Source: Sacculina carcini
Taxonomy: Eukaryota > Arthropoda > Thecostraca > Sacculinidae
DNA: 64,000 bases
Reading direction: 5' to 3'
Assembly (NCBI GenBank): GCA_916048095.2
Contig: OU696593.1
Span: 4,084,501 to 4,148,500, forward strand
Part shown: piece after piece, positions 33,787-44,222 of the stretch
Layout: each line of letters begins with the position of its first letter
How positions within the stretch are numbered: position 1 is the stretch's first letter
Position numbers and translations under genes: made by a program
Notes under the pieces: generated by a model
What the model was told of the DNA's origin: nothing
Seen by the model: only the letters and a program-made list of their open reading frames with translations
Database searches by the model: none

Positions 33787-36720
33787 ATGCATGTTTCTGA
33801 CTCTACAGCTATTGCTCAATCTTGTCATTCCTCACATCTGGTTTCCCTCGTATCCAAAAATTCTGCTATTAACAATCTTACCCAATCTGCTCATATATCT
33901 CCCTTAGCCGTCACTAATTGTATTTCCTCCTTGGTTGGCCTGCTCAATATTCGGTCTGTACGTAATAAAGCTAATTTTGTTTCTAATGTCATTCTCTACC
34001 ACAACTTCTCACTCTTTTTTCTCACCGAGACCTGGCTTTTTGACAGCGACGTTTCATCGTTTTCCGCCCAACTTCCACTTTCATTTAACTTCTTGCATGT
34101 GTCTCGCGATCTCATATCTTCTCGAAAATCTTGCGGTGGTGGTGTTGGTGCTGTTTATCACTGTTCTTTATCTTTATCACTTTTATCTACTCTACAATTT
34201 CCTTGTAGTTCCTTTGAATACGCTGCATTCTCGCTTTCTTTTCCTTCACACCCTAAATTAGGTATTCTATTGTTATATCGACACGATCACACTGGCACAT
34301 CCTCAGTATTTCTATCTGAATTTGATACACTCCTATCTTTATTCTCAGATACATTCTCCCATAATTTCATTGTTCTAGGCGATTTTAATTTCTGGATTGA
34401 CTCACCATCTCATGCGCATGTTTCTGATTTTCTAACTCTGCTCAATTCTTGGGATCTTTCCGTTATGAACAGCGGTGCTACTCACCTATCCGGTCATACC
34501 CTCGACCTTGTGATCTGTACGCACTCCTCCAGACTGTCTCTCCTCGATACATTCACTTACCCCCCTGATTCTCTCATATCTGATCATAGCCTCATCACAT
34601 TTTGTGTTTCTCTTCCTTCACCTTCTAAGCCTTCTTCCGCTTCACTGATGCTTCGTGATTACAAAAAAATTGATCCTTTATTATTTTGTCGTTTGGTTAC
34701 CTCTCTTCTGAATCCCTCAAACTATTTGTTCCTCCCACCACTCCTACTCCCCAAGTTTATATCCGACTCTCTCTCCCTCATCAATGATCAGATCTTCCCT
34801 TTGCGCTTACATCACTTTCGCTCAAGATCTCCTCCTCCTCCCTGGTGGTCGTCCGATCTATCCCGCTTGCGTTCAGAATGCAGAGCCCGTGAGCGTTCTT
34901 GGCGGCGCTTTCGCTCTTCTTCATCATGGTTCTCTTTCTGTAGTGCCCGCAAATCTTTTTTTTCTGTGGTTGCTTTGTCAAAATCTAATTTCTATCGTTC
35001 ACAATTACGCCAACTCCAATCATCTCGCTCACGATGGATGACTCTGAAATCTATTTCTGGTCGCTTTTCTAAGTCATCTTGCTCAATATCTGCCAGTGAA
35101 TTCGCCTCATTTTTCTCTTGTAAAATTGCATCCTTGCAATCCAAATTACCCACTAGCACTTTTCCTCTCCAATTTCCTCCTTGCCTTAGCACTGTTTCCT
35201 CTTTTTCCTCGATTGCTCCGTCTACCACAGCACGTTTTCTTACCAAACTTCAGAGGTCTAAATGTCCCACTGACCCCATACAATTTTCTGCTCTCTCTGA
35301 TGCTATTATACTCCTTACTCCACTTTTCACATATATGGTTAACTCTTCTTTCCTTCACGGTTCATTCTTAGCTTCCAAACACGCCACTATACTGCCGATT
35401 CTCAAAAAATCCAATCTTGATCCCTCTCTGCCATGCAACTATCGTCCAATTTCTATTCTATCTCTGTCCTCCAAGCTTCTAGAATCTGCCATCCTTGTTC
35501 AATTACGGCCTATCATCTTGCCTGTTCTCGATCCCTGCCAATCTGGTTTTGTATCTCAGCACTCTACCGAAACACTTCTTCTCTGCCTCTCCAATGATCT
35601 ATTCTCTAATTTTTCATTTGGAAATTCCGTGCTTCTGATTTCCTTAGATTTTTCTGCTGCCTTCGATCTAGTCGACCACGAAATCTTATGCTGCGATCTT
35701 GCTCATCTAGGCCTCACATCTACTGCACTTTCTCTTCTTACCTCATATCTAAATGATCGTTCCTATGCTGTTCGCAGTAATGCGGCTTTATCGTGCGACT
35801 TTCCTCTCAGCTCTGGGGTTCCACAAGGCTCACTTCTTGGTCCTTTACTTTTCAACTTATACGTATCATCCCTTTGTCCTATTCTCCGCAGCTATCCAGT
35901 TTCATTTCACATATACGCTGACGACATCCAAATTTATTTTCCTCTTTCTCCTCATTCTTCAAATTTGGTCTCTATGCTGCTCACCCAGATTTCTTCTTGG
36001 GCTGCTTCACGTAAACTTGTTCTCAACCCTGACAAAACAGAATATCTAGTCTTTCACCCTCCTCGAATTTCTCCTCACTCTATCAACCTTCCGCTAGCCA
36101 ATCAAATGCGCAATTTGGGTGTCTTGTTCGATCCTAACCTTTCTTTCTCGACTCATTTTTCTCAGCTTATCCGCTCATGCCGCTTTTTACTCCGACAATT
36201 TTACCCTATTCGTTCGTCGATTGATGTCTCATCCGCTAGTCTTCTGGTAAACTCCTATATCTTGTCTAAGATCGACTATTGCAACTCGCTTTTCTTCCAT
36301 CTTCCCTTGAAATCTATCCGCCAACTCCAAGCAGTGATCAACCTTGCTTGTCGGTTTGTACTGAGGCTTCCTCCGCGAACCCCTACTTCGGTGCATATCC
36401 GACAGCTCGGTTGGTTACCTGCTCTTTCTCGTATCCGCTATAAGGTATGTTGTCTGGTCTTCAAACTTATACACTCTCCCTCTTCTCCTTCATATCTCCG
36501 TTCCCTATTGACTCTCAATAATCGCACTTCTTGTCGCATTCCTGTGCCATTAGTCTGTCCTCCTGCTCTTAATCAATCCTCTTGGTCATCCAAATCTTTT
36601 TATTTCTATGCTCCTCGTATCTATAACTCGCTTCCATCTTACCTTCACCACAAGTCTTCATTCCGATCCTTTTCTGCTGATCTTCATAAATATCTGCTCA
36701 CTCGTTCTCTTGATAACTAA
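33787..36720 (+). CDS. LINE ORF2: APE-type endonuclease and reverse transcriptase
   Basis: A 977-residue polyprotein that would nick target DNA and reverse-transcribe the element RNA. Residues ~50-270 form an endonuclease/exonuclease/phosphatase fold: LNIRSVRNK near 53, TETWL near 80, GDFN near 198 and SDHSL near 265. The reverse transcriptase spans ~520-790: DFSAAFDLVDH near 619, SGVPQGSLLGP near 675 and YADDIQIY near 710, which supplies the catalytic aspartates. The C-terminal region to 977 is the usual LINE tail (WLPALSRIRYK, PPALNQSSWSSKSF). All key residues looked for are present and there is no internal stop, so it may be active. The start is an ATG 30 bases after ORF1; translation probably depends on reinitiation or internal initiation. 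Confidence 0.9.
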   Translation: MHVSDSTAIAQSCHSSHLVSLVSKNSAINNLTQSAHISPLAVTNCISSLVGLLNIRSVRNKANFVSNVILYHNFSLFFLTETWLFDSDVSSFSAQLPLSFNFLHVSRDLISSRKSCGGGVGAVYHCSLSLSLLSTLQFPCSSFEYAAFSLSFPSHPKLGILLLYRHDHTGTSSVFLSEFDTLLSLFSDTFSHNFIVLGDFNFWIDSPSHAHVSDFLTLLNSWDLSVMNSGATHLSGHTLDLVICTHSSRLSLLDTFTYPPDSLISDHSLITFCVSLPSPSKPSSASLMLRDYKKIDPLLFCRLVTSLLNPSNYLFLPPLLLPKFISDSLSLINDQIFPLRLHHFRSRSPPPPWWSSDLSRLRSECRARERSWRRFRSSSSWFSFCSARKSFFSVVALSKSNFYRSQLRQLQSSRSRWMTLKSISGRFSKSSCSISASEFASFFSCKIASLQSKLPTSTFPLQFPPCLSTVSSFSSIAPSTTARFLTKLQRSKCPTDPIQFSALSDAIILLTPLFTYMVNSSFLHGSFLASKHATILPILKKSNLDPSLPCNYRPISILSLSSKLLESAILVQLRPIILPVLDPCQSGFVSQHSTETLLLCLSNDLFSNFSFGNSVLLISLDFSAAFDLVDHEILCCDLAHLGLTSTALSLLTSYLNDRSYAVRSNAALSCDFPLSSGVPQGSLLGPLLFNLYVSSLCPILRSYPVSFHIYADDIQIYFPLSPHSSNLVSMLLTQISSWAASRKLVLNPDKTEYLVFHPPRISPHSINLPLANQMRNLGVLFDPNLSFSTHFSQLIRSCRFLLRQFYPIRSSIDVSSASLLVNSYILSKIDYCNSLFFHLPLKSIRQLQAVINLACRFVLRLPPRTPTSVHIRQLGWLPALSRIRYKVCCLVFKLIHSPSSPSYLRSLLTLNNRTSCRIPVPLVCPPALNQSSWSSKSFYFYAPRIYNSLPSYLHHKSSFRSFSADLHKYLLTRSLDN

Positions 36721-37207
36721 ATGTATGATTTGTCTTTGGTTATATGTGTGTTGTTCGTGCTGATCGTCCTGTGTTGTACCCTCGTTGTTCTTGCTTGATA
36801 TTTGTCTTTTTAATCACTGTGAATTATCTGTTTTCGTTGCTGCGTCCCGTTTTCGCATCTCTTGCATTCGTCGTTGTCTGGTCAGGCTTCGCCCTGCTAC
36901 TGGTAACCGTGTAATTCCAGCACAACCAGATTCATGGTCGAGTTGTCGGCGACTAAACCGGCTCCCCCACTGTTCTGCAGTGAGGAGGGTGGCTAGACAC
37001 CCGACAGGAAAAAAAACAAAACCTGTTTCAAGGGCGGATGAGCTATCTGATAGCCAACGGCCATCTAGCATGTTCCAGTTTGCAAACGTGTTTTCATTTT
37101 TCTATTTGTGCCTACTCCCTGCTCGCTGTGATGTTCCTGTCGGTTGTCTTTTTCGCGCCTGTGTATAAATATGTGCGCTATATTAAATATATGTTGTTGT
37201 TGTTGTC
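36721..37207 (+). other. 3' untranslated region of the CR1-like LINE
   Basis: Non-coding sequence between the ORF2 stop and the terminal (TTG)n repeat. It includes GCGCTATATTAAATATATG just before the tail, a block shared with the truncated copy at about 39930-40460. Confidence 0.6.
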
Positions 37208-37659
37208 TTATAGGCTGCAATGCGCCTATGACACTCATCGCCGTAGCAGAGCTCAATCGTATCTACATTAATCCTGCCCAATAACATCTATTTTCGATAT
37301 GTACTACCTACTACACGGATTGTCATACTTTTCGACCTGGAAATATACTTTGATCAATACCGTTTTTGTCTATCCACCGACATGAAGGATCGACTGCACC
37401 TCAAATATGGATACAGCGTCAAACTTACCTGCCATCTATCGTATTGAAAAGATTGAATACTCATCAAACCGAAGTATTTAACCAAGTAATAAAATACAGT
37501 TTCAATTTAGATATTATAATATACGACATAATAACTGTAGCAGTACAGTAACTGTAGCAGTAGCAACCCTCAAGTTCACATGATAAACAATGTGTGTATT
37601 TGCGCGCGAAAAATCAATGATGGGAGTGGACATACCAGTGATGGTGAATGGGTGGCAAA
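37208..37659. other. Unassigned stretch
   Basis: No gene or element recognised. Mixed composition; a short doubled AACTGTAGCAGTA lies near 37530-37565. Confidence 0.4.
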
Positions 37660-38020
37660 TAGAGATACGACCTAAAAAAACAGTTTTTTGCCAAAAAAAA
37701 CCTCGTTAAAATACGTTTTTTTTGAAGAGTCATGCAAAGAATTCAATTTATGGAAATGATATATTTGGGATGTTGAATGAATTATTTTTTATCAACACAT
37801 GAGTTATTCATGCTATTAGTGACCCTATCAAATTGAATTATCATTAAATATGCACAGTATAATTGTTATAATATGTCTGAAAGCCCTAATATCATTGTTT
37901 GCACGGTACTGTACTGTGCGGTAGTTCTATGTACAGTACAGTTTTGCATTCAATTATTGAGTTAATCATTGTGTAAGAAAGCAGGGTTTGAGAACCGTTT
38001 TTTATGCTAAAATCTGAAAC
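37660..38020 (-). mobile_element. Fragment of the hAT-like element (one end, inverted)
   Basis: This is the reverse complement of the right ~390 bases of the hAT-like element at 46196-47780 (its 47387-47780). The end begins TAGAGATACGACCT. The interior shares GAAGAGTCATGCAAA, ACACATGAGTTATTCATG, ACAGTACAG and GGTTTGAGAACCG blocks in order. The homology stops at 38020, immediately before a Helitron-type hairpin. The outer flank GTGGCAAA (37652-37659) would be its 8-bp target, but the partner copy is lost. Confidence 0.75.
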
Positions 38021-38029
38021 ACTCTGAAT

Positions 38030-38057
38030 CCGCACAACGGGCGGGTTTATATGCTGG
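38030..38057 (+). mobile_element. Solitary Helitron-type 3' end
   Basis: CCGCACAACGGGCGGG followed by TTTATATGCTGG, an end of the CTRR form. It is the same hairpin as in the array at 8150-32441 but isolated, and sits directly after the cut end of a hAT fragment. Confidence 0.6.
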
Positions 38058-38199
38058 TTTATATATACAGGTTTTCCAAAATAATATATACACTATAAAT
38101 ATGCATAGTTATTGTTAGGTTTTTCTTTTTCAGATTTGTCCTTAGTCATGTAGGATACTCAAGTAACATTCCCGCATAATAAATTTATTTTAAAAACAT

Positions 38200-38700
38200 T
38201 CTGGAAATATGAGAATAAAGCTGAAGTGCTAAGACGCTTAACAAGAAAAAAACGCGCAATCACGTGTCACTATTTCACGCATCATAGATAGCATTGAGGA
38301 GCATGGAAGCATCCGGTGTATGAGAGAGGGTTATTGTGGACAACACAGATCATCAACAAGCCCAACAAGAGAACAAGTTATTGATAAGTTAATGATAATC
38401 CGAGAAAATCGGTTCGGCAAATTTCACGTGAAACCGTAAACCAAAATATAGCGTTTGTCGCATTTTGAAGCTTGTACAGTGGAAGAGTTCTTTCCAGCGC
38501 TTGTTCATGCTCTCAATGAAGACGATCCTGATTGAAAGGTTGATTTTTGTGATTGGTACATGGTTATATTTGCAAATGACGAATTTCCTCATAAAATCAT
38601 CTCGAGTGACGAACCGACATTTATATTGAATAGCTCAATAAATCGGCATATCTGCAATTATCTGCACTGGAGAATCCTCATGTTACAGTAGTGATGTACC
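38200..38700 (+). pseudogene. Mariner-like transposase relic
   Basis: Broken frames read as a mariner/Tc1-type transposase. A helix-turn-helix-like start (RRLTRKKRAI, then SIEEHGSIRCM) is followed by a RSSTSPTREQVIDKLM linker, RKSVRQISRET and a SSDEPTF block near 38605-38620 that holds the first catalytic aspartate, then NRHICNYLHW. Several frameshifts and stops interrupt it, and the second and third catalytic residues were not found. Terminal inverted repeats were not identified. It is an old, non-functional copy. Confidence 0.6.
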
Positions 38701-38788
38701 ATTAGAGGTCCATTATGCTGTTGTTGGAAGGGTGGTGGAGTTGCTGGAGGAATGAGTGTTGCTGAATGTTACTGGAGGTCCCTTTTGT

Positions 38789-39244
38789 GATGTCAGTTGA
38801 ACACGTGTGCGCAAATATCTAAAATGACCGATTTCGGTCAATTTTGTTTTCGTTTTCGCGATGTCAGTGACATACGTATGCACAAGTATCGAAAGTGACC
38901 GATTTCGGTCAATTTGGAAGTTTTCGCGGTGTCACTGACATACGTATGCACAAATATCGAGAACACTAATTTCGGTTATGTTTTACGTTTTCTTGATGTC
39001 AGTTGAACTAGTATGTACAAGAATAGAAAATCACCGATTCGGGTCATTTTTGACGTTTTGGTGATGTGACCCGAACACGTGTGCACAGGAATCGAAAAGG
39101 ATCGAATTCGGCCAATTTTGACGTGTTTGTGATGTCAGTGTGCACAAGAATCTAAAATGATCGATTTCGGTCAATTTTGACGTTTTTATTATTTGAGTCG
39201 AACACGTGTGCACATGTATCGAAAACATCGATTTCGGTTATTTG
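38789..39244. repeat. Satellite of seven units, 58-71 bp
   Basis: Units begin near 38789, 38860, 38928, 38995, 39063, 39131 and 39189. Each has a GATGTCAGT-like start, a GAACACGTGTGCACA or CATACGTATGCACA palindromic core, ATCGAAAA and CGATTTCGGTCAATTTTG. Spacing is mostly 67-71 bases; the sixth unit is about 10 shorter. The palindromic core varies by compensating changes (ACACGTGT, ATACGTAT) that keep it self-complementary. Confidence 0.85.
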
Positions 39245-39924
39245 GTTTGACTATGTATAGTGTGTGAGAGAGCGCGTTTGATTGTGTATGGTTTACTGTG
39301 TGTGTGTGTATGTGTGTGTGTGTTTTGTGTTAGTTTGTGTGTATGTTCCTTGTGTCAATTTCCTTTGTCCATATATCAGTGTAATTAATTTGAATGGCGT
39401 ACTTGAATTACGTGTTGTGGCATTGCTATTCAGGCATCTGTGGGCGATGTTGATGTTTTATCCGCTCGTATGTGCTTGTATGTGTGTCTGATTGATTGTA
39501 TGTGTGTCTGACTGATTGTATGTTGTATCTATTTGGTTGTTGTATCTGTCTGTATGTGTGTATGTGCGCTTTGGAAACAACTATGTGTAAAGCGCTTAAT
39601 AAGTGTTCAATAAACTGAAACTGAAACTGTGTGTGTGTGTGTGTGTGTGGATTTCATATTTTGCGTTTATAGCACTCCTTTTGTCAAACAAAACGGCTTT
39701 TCAGTGTTAAATTACTATGCAAAAGATACATATATATGGGTATATATAGTCTCACCATCCACACACACACACTCACACACAATCACACACAAAACACCCT
39801 CACACATTCACACACACACCCACCCACAAATAGATATGTTCGCTGAGCATTTGAGTTTTACACGAATAAACAGATCTCATTGTATACAGATCTCATTGTC
39901 AGTTTTGCGCGCCCACTACCGCAT
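39245..39924. repeat. GT- and AC-rich microsatellites with a possible LINE tail
   Basis: GT tracts lie at about 39294-39345 and 39630-39650, and an AC tract at about 39760-39830. Between them AAAGCGCTTAATAAGTG, a polyadenylation-like AATAAA and a triple ACTGAA(A) repeat at about 39590-39635 look like the 3' terminus of a LINE, but no coding part is attached. Open frames here are compositional. Confidence 0.5.
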
Positions 39925-40460
39925 AATAACAACAACAACAACAAACATGTATTTAATATAGCGCACACAATAGTTACAAGCGCGCGACACGCAAAATAAT
40001 ACTGGAGCAAGTGGGAAAATTGGGTCAATTGCGCAGGTTGGGTGAAGTAAAAACATGAAGCGCAGAACAGAAACACAAACATGTAGCAATTATGAGTCCG
40101 GAATATGTAACTAAAATGTGCAAAAAAGAGATAAATCATTAAATAAAAGGAAAAACGGATTAAATCAATATCAATAGGAAGAATAAATCAATTATAACAT
40201 TGCAAACAAGTAAACTTAAGAAGACTCTGAGGCCAAAGAAAGGAAATGTTTGTGCAGCTCAGAGGAGAAAGATGAGTAGGATTTCATTCGGAGGAGGCGA
40301 GGAGGAAGTGAATTATAAATGCGGGGTGCAGAAAAAAAGAATGATTTCGCAGACCAAGTGGATTGGTTCAACGCAGGGGGACAGATTAGAGGAGTAGGAT
40401 GGCGACGTGAACCAGAAGTACTCTCTTGAACCAGAAGTAGTGAGCGTAGATAATTTAGTC
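39925..40460 (-). pseudogene. 5'-truncated CR1-like LINE, C-terminal end of ORF2 and 3' UTR
   Basis: On the minus strand 40455-40216 encodes about 80 residues closely resembling the last part of the ORF2 at 33787-36720. Shared blocks are CPPALNQS-WS-KSF and APRIYNSLP, ending in a serine-rich, leucine-rich tail. The 3' end is an AAC (TTG on the coding strand) repeat near 39930, as in the full-length copy. The rest of the element is missing. A short doubled GAACCAGAAGTA lies near 40410-40440 close to the truncation point. Confidence 0.8.
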
Positions 40461-40985
40461 TCCTGCGTGACGCATCAGTGTTAAATATGAGAATAGTAAA
40501 TTCGTTAGTGTGTCTCAATGCCAAGTGTGTGGGTGTGTGTTATATATGTATGCATGTATGTGTGCTTACTTGTATCTGTGCGTGCGAGTGTTCGTGCGAG
40601 TGTTCGTGCTTGCTGCGTAGGCATGCATGTATGTTTGTATGTATGTATGTATGTGTGTGTGTGTGTGCGTGTGTGTGTGAGCGATTGGCGATGTCTGTAT
40701 GCGTGCGCGCTGTTGTGTTCATGGCGAGTTGTGTTTCAGTGTGAAATTGGTGGTGCGGTTGGGAGTTGTGTTGGGTAAGCGATTGGTGCTGGTGAGTTGT
40801 GTTGGCGCGTGGTTCGTGTGTAGTGATAATTTTGAACAGTGTTGTAGTGTCTTGTCATACTTGCTCCATCAGTCTCATCAATATATCACAGTGTGTTTTT
40901 GGTTTTGTTTTTTTGTTTTTTTTACACGTACATACATGTATTTACAATCACGTACTCATTTGATAACAATGTACAATTAAGCGCT
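40461..40985. other. TG/ATGT-rich non-coding stretch
   Basis: GTGTGT, GTATGTATG and GTGCGAGTGTTC repeats fill most of 40500-40700. No gene recognised; open frames are low-complexity. Confidence 0.5.
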
Positions 40986-41022
40986 CACACATTGGCGCGC
41001 GGTATTTGCGGGCCAGTTCAGC

Positions 41023-41196
41023 GACCTGGTGATGGTTGCAGCGTTGCCGCGCACGACGGCCAGGCTGACCCGCTGTCTGAGTCAGGCAGTCTCGCGCGGC
41101 TCTCCCGAGCGCTCTGGGATTCGACGACCGATGTTCTTGATTAGGTCGTCGAATGTGGACCCCAACACGCCGGTAGTTTCGATGGCCAGCGGTGTG
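41023..41196 (-). pseudogene. Second, truncated copy of the restriction-type domain LINE end
   Basis: On the minus strand this repeats, with divergence, the last ~55 codons of the neighbouring relic (41275-41440): an LAIETTGV-like start, R-PERSGEPRETA, then LRQR-SLAV--GNAA. It begins abruptly at 41196 and is separated from the larger copy by a 78-bp GT/CA-rich spacer. This fits a 5'-truncated insertion of the same LINE family directly downstream of the first. Confidence 0.65.
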
Positions 41197-41274
41197 CGTG
41201 TATGTGTGTATGTGCGTGTGACACAAACAAATATAATTACAAACATGTTCACATATTAACAACACTACAATACA

Positions 41275-42514
41275 ACGGAGGCGGCGTTGCCACCAATGAC
41301 GGCCAGACTTATTCGCTGCCTAAGCCAGGCCGTCTCTCGAGGCTCCCCTGAACGCTCCCTGATTCTTCCACCCAGGAGCTTGACGAAGTCGTCAAGGGAT
41401 GCCCCATCATGCCGGTGGTCTCGATAGCCAGCGGCACGAAATCGTACCGCTGACACAGTTCTGCGTAGCGCCGCCGCTTTCGTCTTCCGCCGCCCGCGCT
41501 GATGCCCCGGGAGTAACCGCAGGTATGTGTTGACGCAGGTAACGTCCTAGAGCAGCGACTTTCCGTGTCGCAATGGGAACACGGTGATTCCGTCCGGTCG
41601 GCGTCCGTCGCCGCGGTCCAGGCATCGTGGCTCCAGCACCGCTGCGATTTACCGACGTCAGACTGCGGCGAATGATGCTGTTCAGCGCCGTGTGGCGTGG
41701 CAGGCGGCCGGCATTGCGACTGCAGGAGAGGCTATGGTGGCCCCACCTGACAGTTGTGGCACCGCAACGGCATCTGTGCGGTTGCTGCACTGCGGCACCA
41801 AGTCGCAACACCATGCCGACTCGGACGGCTTCGTCCGGCAGCAGCAATCCGAGGCTGGCGACAGGCAGCGCTGACAGCCAAGCGTCGCTGTGAGGAGCGG
41901 CTGCGGCCAGGAGACGGACTCGGCACAGCTGGTCCGCGCTTATAAGGAGATATTGCTGGCGGACGGAGGAAGATCGGTCATCCAGATGGCGCTGGTTCAG
42001 TGGCTCGCTCGTGCTGAAGTCCGGGCACATGGTGTCCACGAACTCCTCGATGGCTGCCACCAGAGAACGGGGTCTGTCACCGCTTATGCGGTGGTTAATG
42101 AGACAGACGAGCATTGAAGTCGCCTAACACATAAAAAGGGGGTGGAAGTGAACTGATTAAAAACTCGACGTCAGCCCTTGGGAAAGGGCGACCAGGCGGC
42201 AGGTACAATGAGCACACACTCACTTCCCTACCACCCAGCCAGCACCGAACCGCAACCACCTGCAAATCTGACTGAATATGCAGGCGACGACAGAGTACGC
42301 TGGTGCGAACAGCCAGCATAAACCCGCTATGGGCTATAGTCGAGCTGGGACTATCATATCTGAAAACATTAAAATCCTGAATACTAAAATACGAAGAATT
42401 TAAAAGCTTAGTCTCCTGTATTGCTAAAATCGATGATAGTCGCGAGTGTGAAATATGCAGTAAATCATTAAAATTCGGTCTAATACCTCTAATATTCCAT
42501 TATAAAATGGACAT
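41275..42514 (-). pseudogene. LINE ORF2 with reverse transcriptase deleted: APE endonuclease joined to an R2-like C-terminal domain
   Basis: An ATG at 42514 opens a frame with a stop at 42502-42500. WNIRG, QETKL (about 42410) and LGDFNA (about 42120) follow: the N-terminal two thirds of an APE-type endonuclease, interrupted only by that stop. At about 42118 the sequence jumps to a region lacking any reverse transcriptase. It has LSALPVASLGL, then a CRCG...H-LSC zinc-like block with RH downstream (about 41720-41680), RRPDG followed by DVTC (about 41600-41540), and LAIETTG with LRQRISLAV (about 41450-41290). CCHC, RH, PD and D in this order resemble the restriction-like endonuclease of R2-type LINEs. 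A TAG interrupts LL-DVTC, and frameshifts lie near 41510 and 41430. The domain reading of the C-terminal part is inference. Confidence 0.65.
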
Positions 42515-42792
42515 AAAAATAAATATAATAGAATAAAACACAAATGAATACTCCCGTTAAAAAGGCACATATACACTAAAACCAGGTAGCACAGGTACCT
42601 AATCGCATCACTTGGCCGATCGTCCTCCCTCCGCGTCAAGTGGGGACCCACTTGGAGAGGCCGAGAGCTTCCGCTTAGAGGAACTCTCCACCTCCATGCC
42701 AGTGGTGGGAGTCGCTCAGTCGTGCGCTAGCAACCGCCGAGCGCGGAGATGCAGGGACCGCGCTCGCTTTGTGACCCGGAGAAGCTCGCCGG

Positions 42793-44222
42793 TCACTCCT
42801 CGGCGAGGCTGACTTGACCGAACGGCGGCTCTTGTGTTGAACCACCGTCCAGTCTCCGGATTTCCTCCGGCTCGGAGACGACCGCTCTGCTGGCTTGGAA
42901 GCCTGCTGAGCGGCCGGTTTTTTTGCCGCCATGACTAACCGGCATCGCTGCCGATTTGCCAGCGCGGTCCATCGGCCGGTTGACCGACCGATCGGCGAAC
43001 CGCTGGGGTCGCCGCTCAGCAGCCTTTTCAGGCTGCCGGGGAGCGGCCGCCTTGGGCCGCTGGGTTGAGGCCGTCTGGGGCCGCTGGGTCGCGGACGCCT
43101 GGGACCGCTGGGGTGCGGCCGTTGGCGACCGCGACACGGCAGCCCCCTCAGGCCGCCGATCAAGCGGTGTTGGTTCATGCTCATTTTTATCAGCCTCAGG
43201 TACGACCAGCTTGAGACCCATTCGTCCAGCCAGCTTGAGAAAGTCGCCAACTGTCAGTCTCTCCAGAAACGAGTCGACAGACTCTGGAGGTTGAGCTGAC
43301 AGTTTGACGGTGCCGGCAAAGGACGGGCCCGACGGATGCGAGCTGCCGTACACAGCATGCGCCTCGCCGAAACTGCAGCGCTGGGCAGCGCGAATGGCCA
43401 AAATCTCTCTCTCCTTCAGCCATTCCGGGCAGTCACGCGACGAAGACGCATGGCCGCTGCTCCTGCAATTGACACAGAAATATTCCTCTTTGAAATCAGC
43501 AGCGGTGTGCCGTTCGGACGAGCAACGTCCACAGATTTCTGCACGGTTACAGCGGGAGCTCGTATGTCCGAAGCGTTGGCACCTGTAGCACCGCATCGGG
43601 TTAGGCACGTAGTTGCGGATTCGGATACGCTGACGGATGTCACCGACGTTGATGTCATCCGGCAGATCAACACCATCAAACGTGAGGAAAAACGAGTGCG
43701 TTGGCACCTCGCTACCCTCACGCCGTCGGACGATGCGCTCCACGCGGATGACACCTTGGGATGCCAATCCGTCGCATATCTCCTCGTTCTCAACACCCTC
43801 TAGCGCACGACAAAACATAACGCTTCTGGCATGGCTAAGTGTCGAATGCGCACACACCGAGATGGGGTGCTCATCCAACGCTTCTCATTGCCCGATCCCA
43901 CGCGATACCGAAAAGTGTCGGCCTTCATCGCGCGGGCTGCTGCCGTCTCAGTTGCGTACTTGACCAGCAGAGAAACATCTTTCTGTCGGCTGGCTTCAAC
44001 AGGCGCGTCTCCAATGTTCTTGAACCCATTCAGACGACGGAATGGGTTCAGCGAGGACAATGTCACGTGTTCATTGGTGCTGGTAAAAACCAGCACCATC
44101 GGCACAGGTGCAACACAACTCTCGTCATGCATGTGACTCAGAGTACGGCCACCTTTCGGCGGCCGTGGCCGATCGCCCGATGGACGACCAGCAGTTGGGG
44201 TGATTGTAGTTTTTGAAGCCAT
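42793..44222 (-). pseudogene. LINE ORF1, gag-like protein with CCHC knuckles, one frameshift
   Basis: On the minus strand an ATG at 44222 (MASKTTITP) opens a gag-like protein that would coat the element RNA. A one-base frameshift near 43870 separates the first ~115 codons from the rest. The main frame has YVPNPMRCYRCQRFGHTSSRC (a C-x2-C-x4-H-x4-C knuckle near 43590-43550), then CGRCSSERHTAADF and CVNCRSSGHASSSRDCPEW, the three-knuckle layout of Jockey/I-type ORF1 proteins. A proline/glutamine/arginine-rich tail with repeated QRP units follows. The frame ends at 42793, about 280 bases before the ORF2 start at 42514. Base composition is much more GC-rich than the flanks. Confidence 0.8.

Larger units (their letters stand above)
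32506..37207 (+). mobile_element. Full-length CR1-like LINE with two open reading frames
   Basis: It contains a short 5' untranslated region (32506-32640), ORF1, a 30-bp spacer, ORF2 and a 3' region to the (TTG)n tail near 37193-37207. Both frames are open end to end. The 3' end (GCGCTATATTAAATA followed by the TTG repeat) matches the reverse-complemented fragment ending near 39930, and more loosely the end of the degenerate copy near 61760, so three family members lie in this window. Microsatellite-like 3' tails and PHD-type ORF1 proteins are described for CR1-like LINEs. Exact borders and a target duplication were not established. Confidence 0.85.

Noticed and set aside
34781..35371. Lysine- and arginine-rich frames antisense to LINE ORF2
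   Set aside because: Mirror of the pyrimidine-rich coding strand of ORF2.
41407..42114. A 235-codon continuous frame as a stand-alone host gene
   Set aside because: It is largely one frame of a frameshifted LINE relic; the conserved motifs are spread over different frames.
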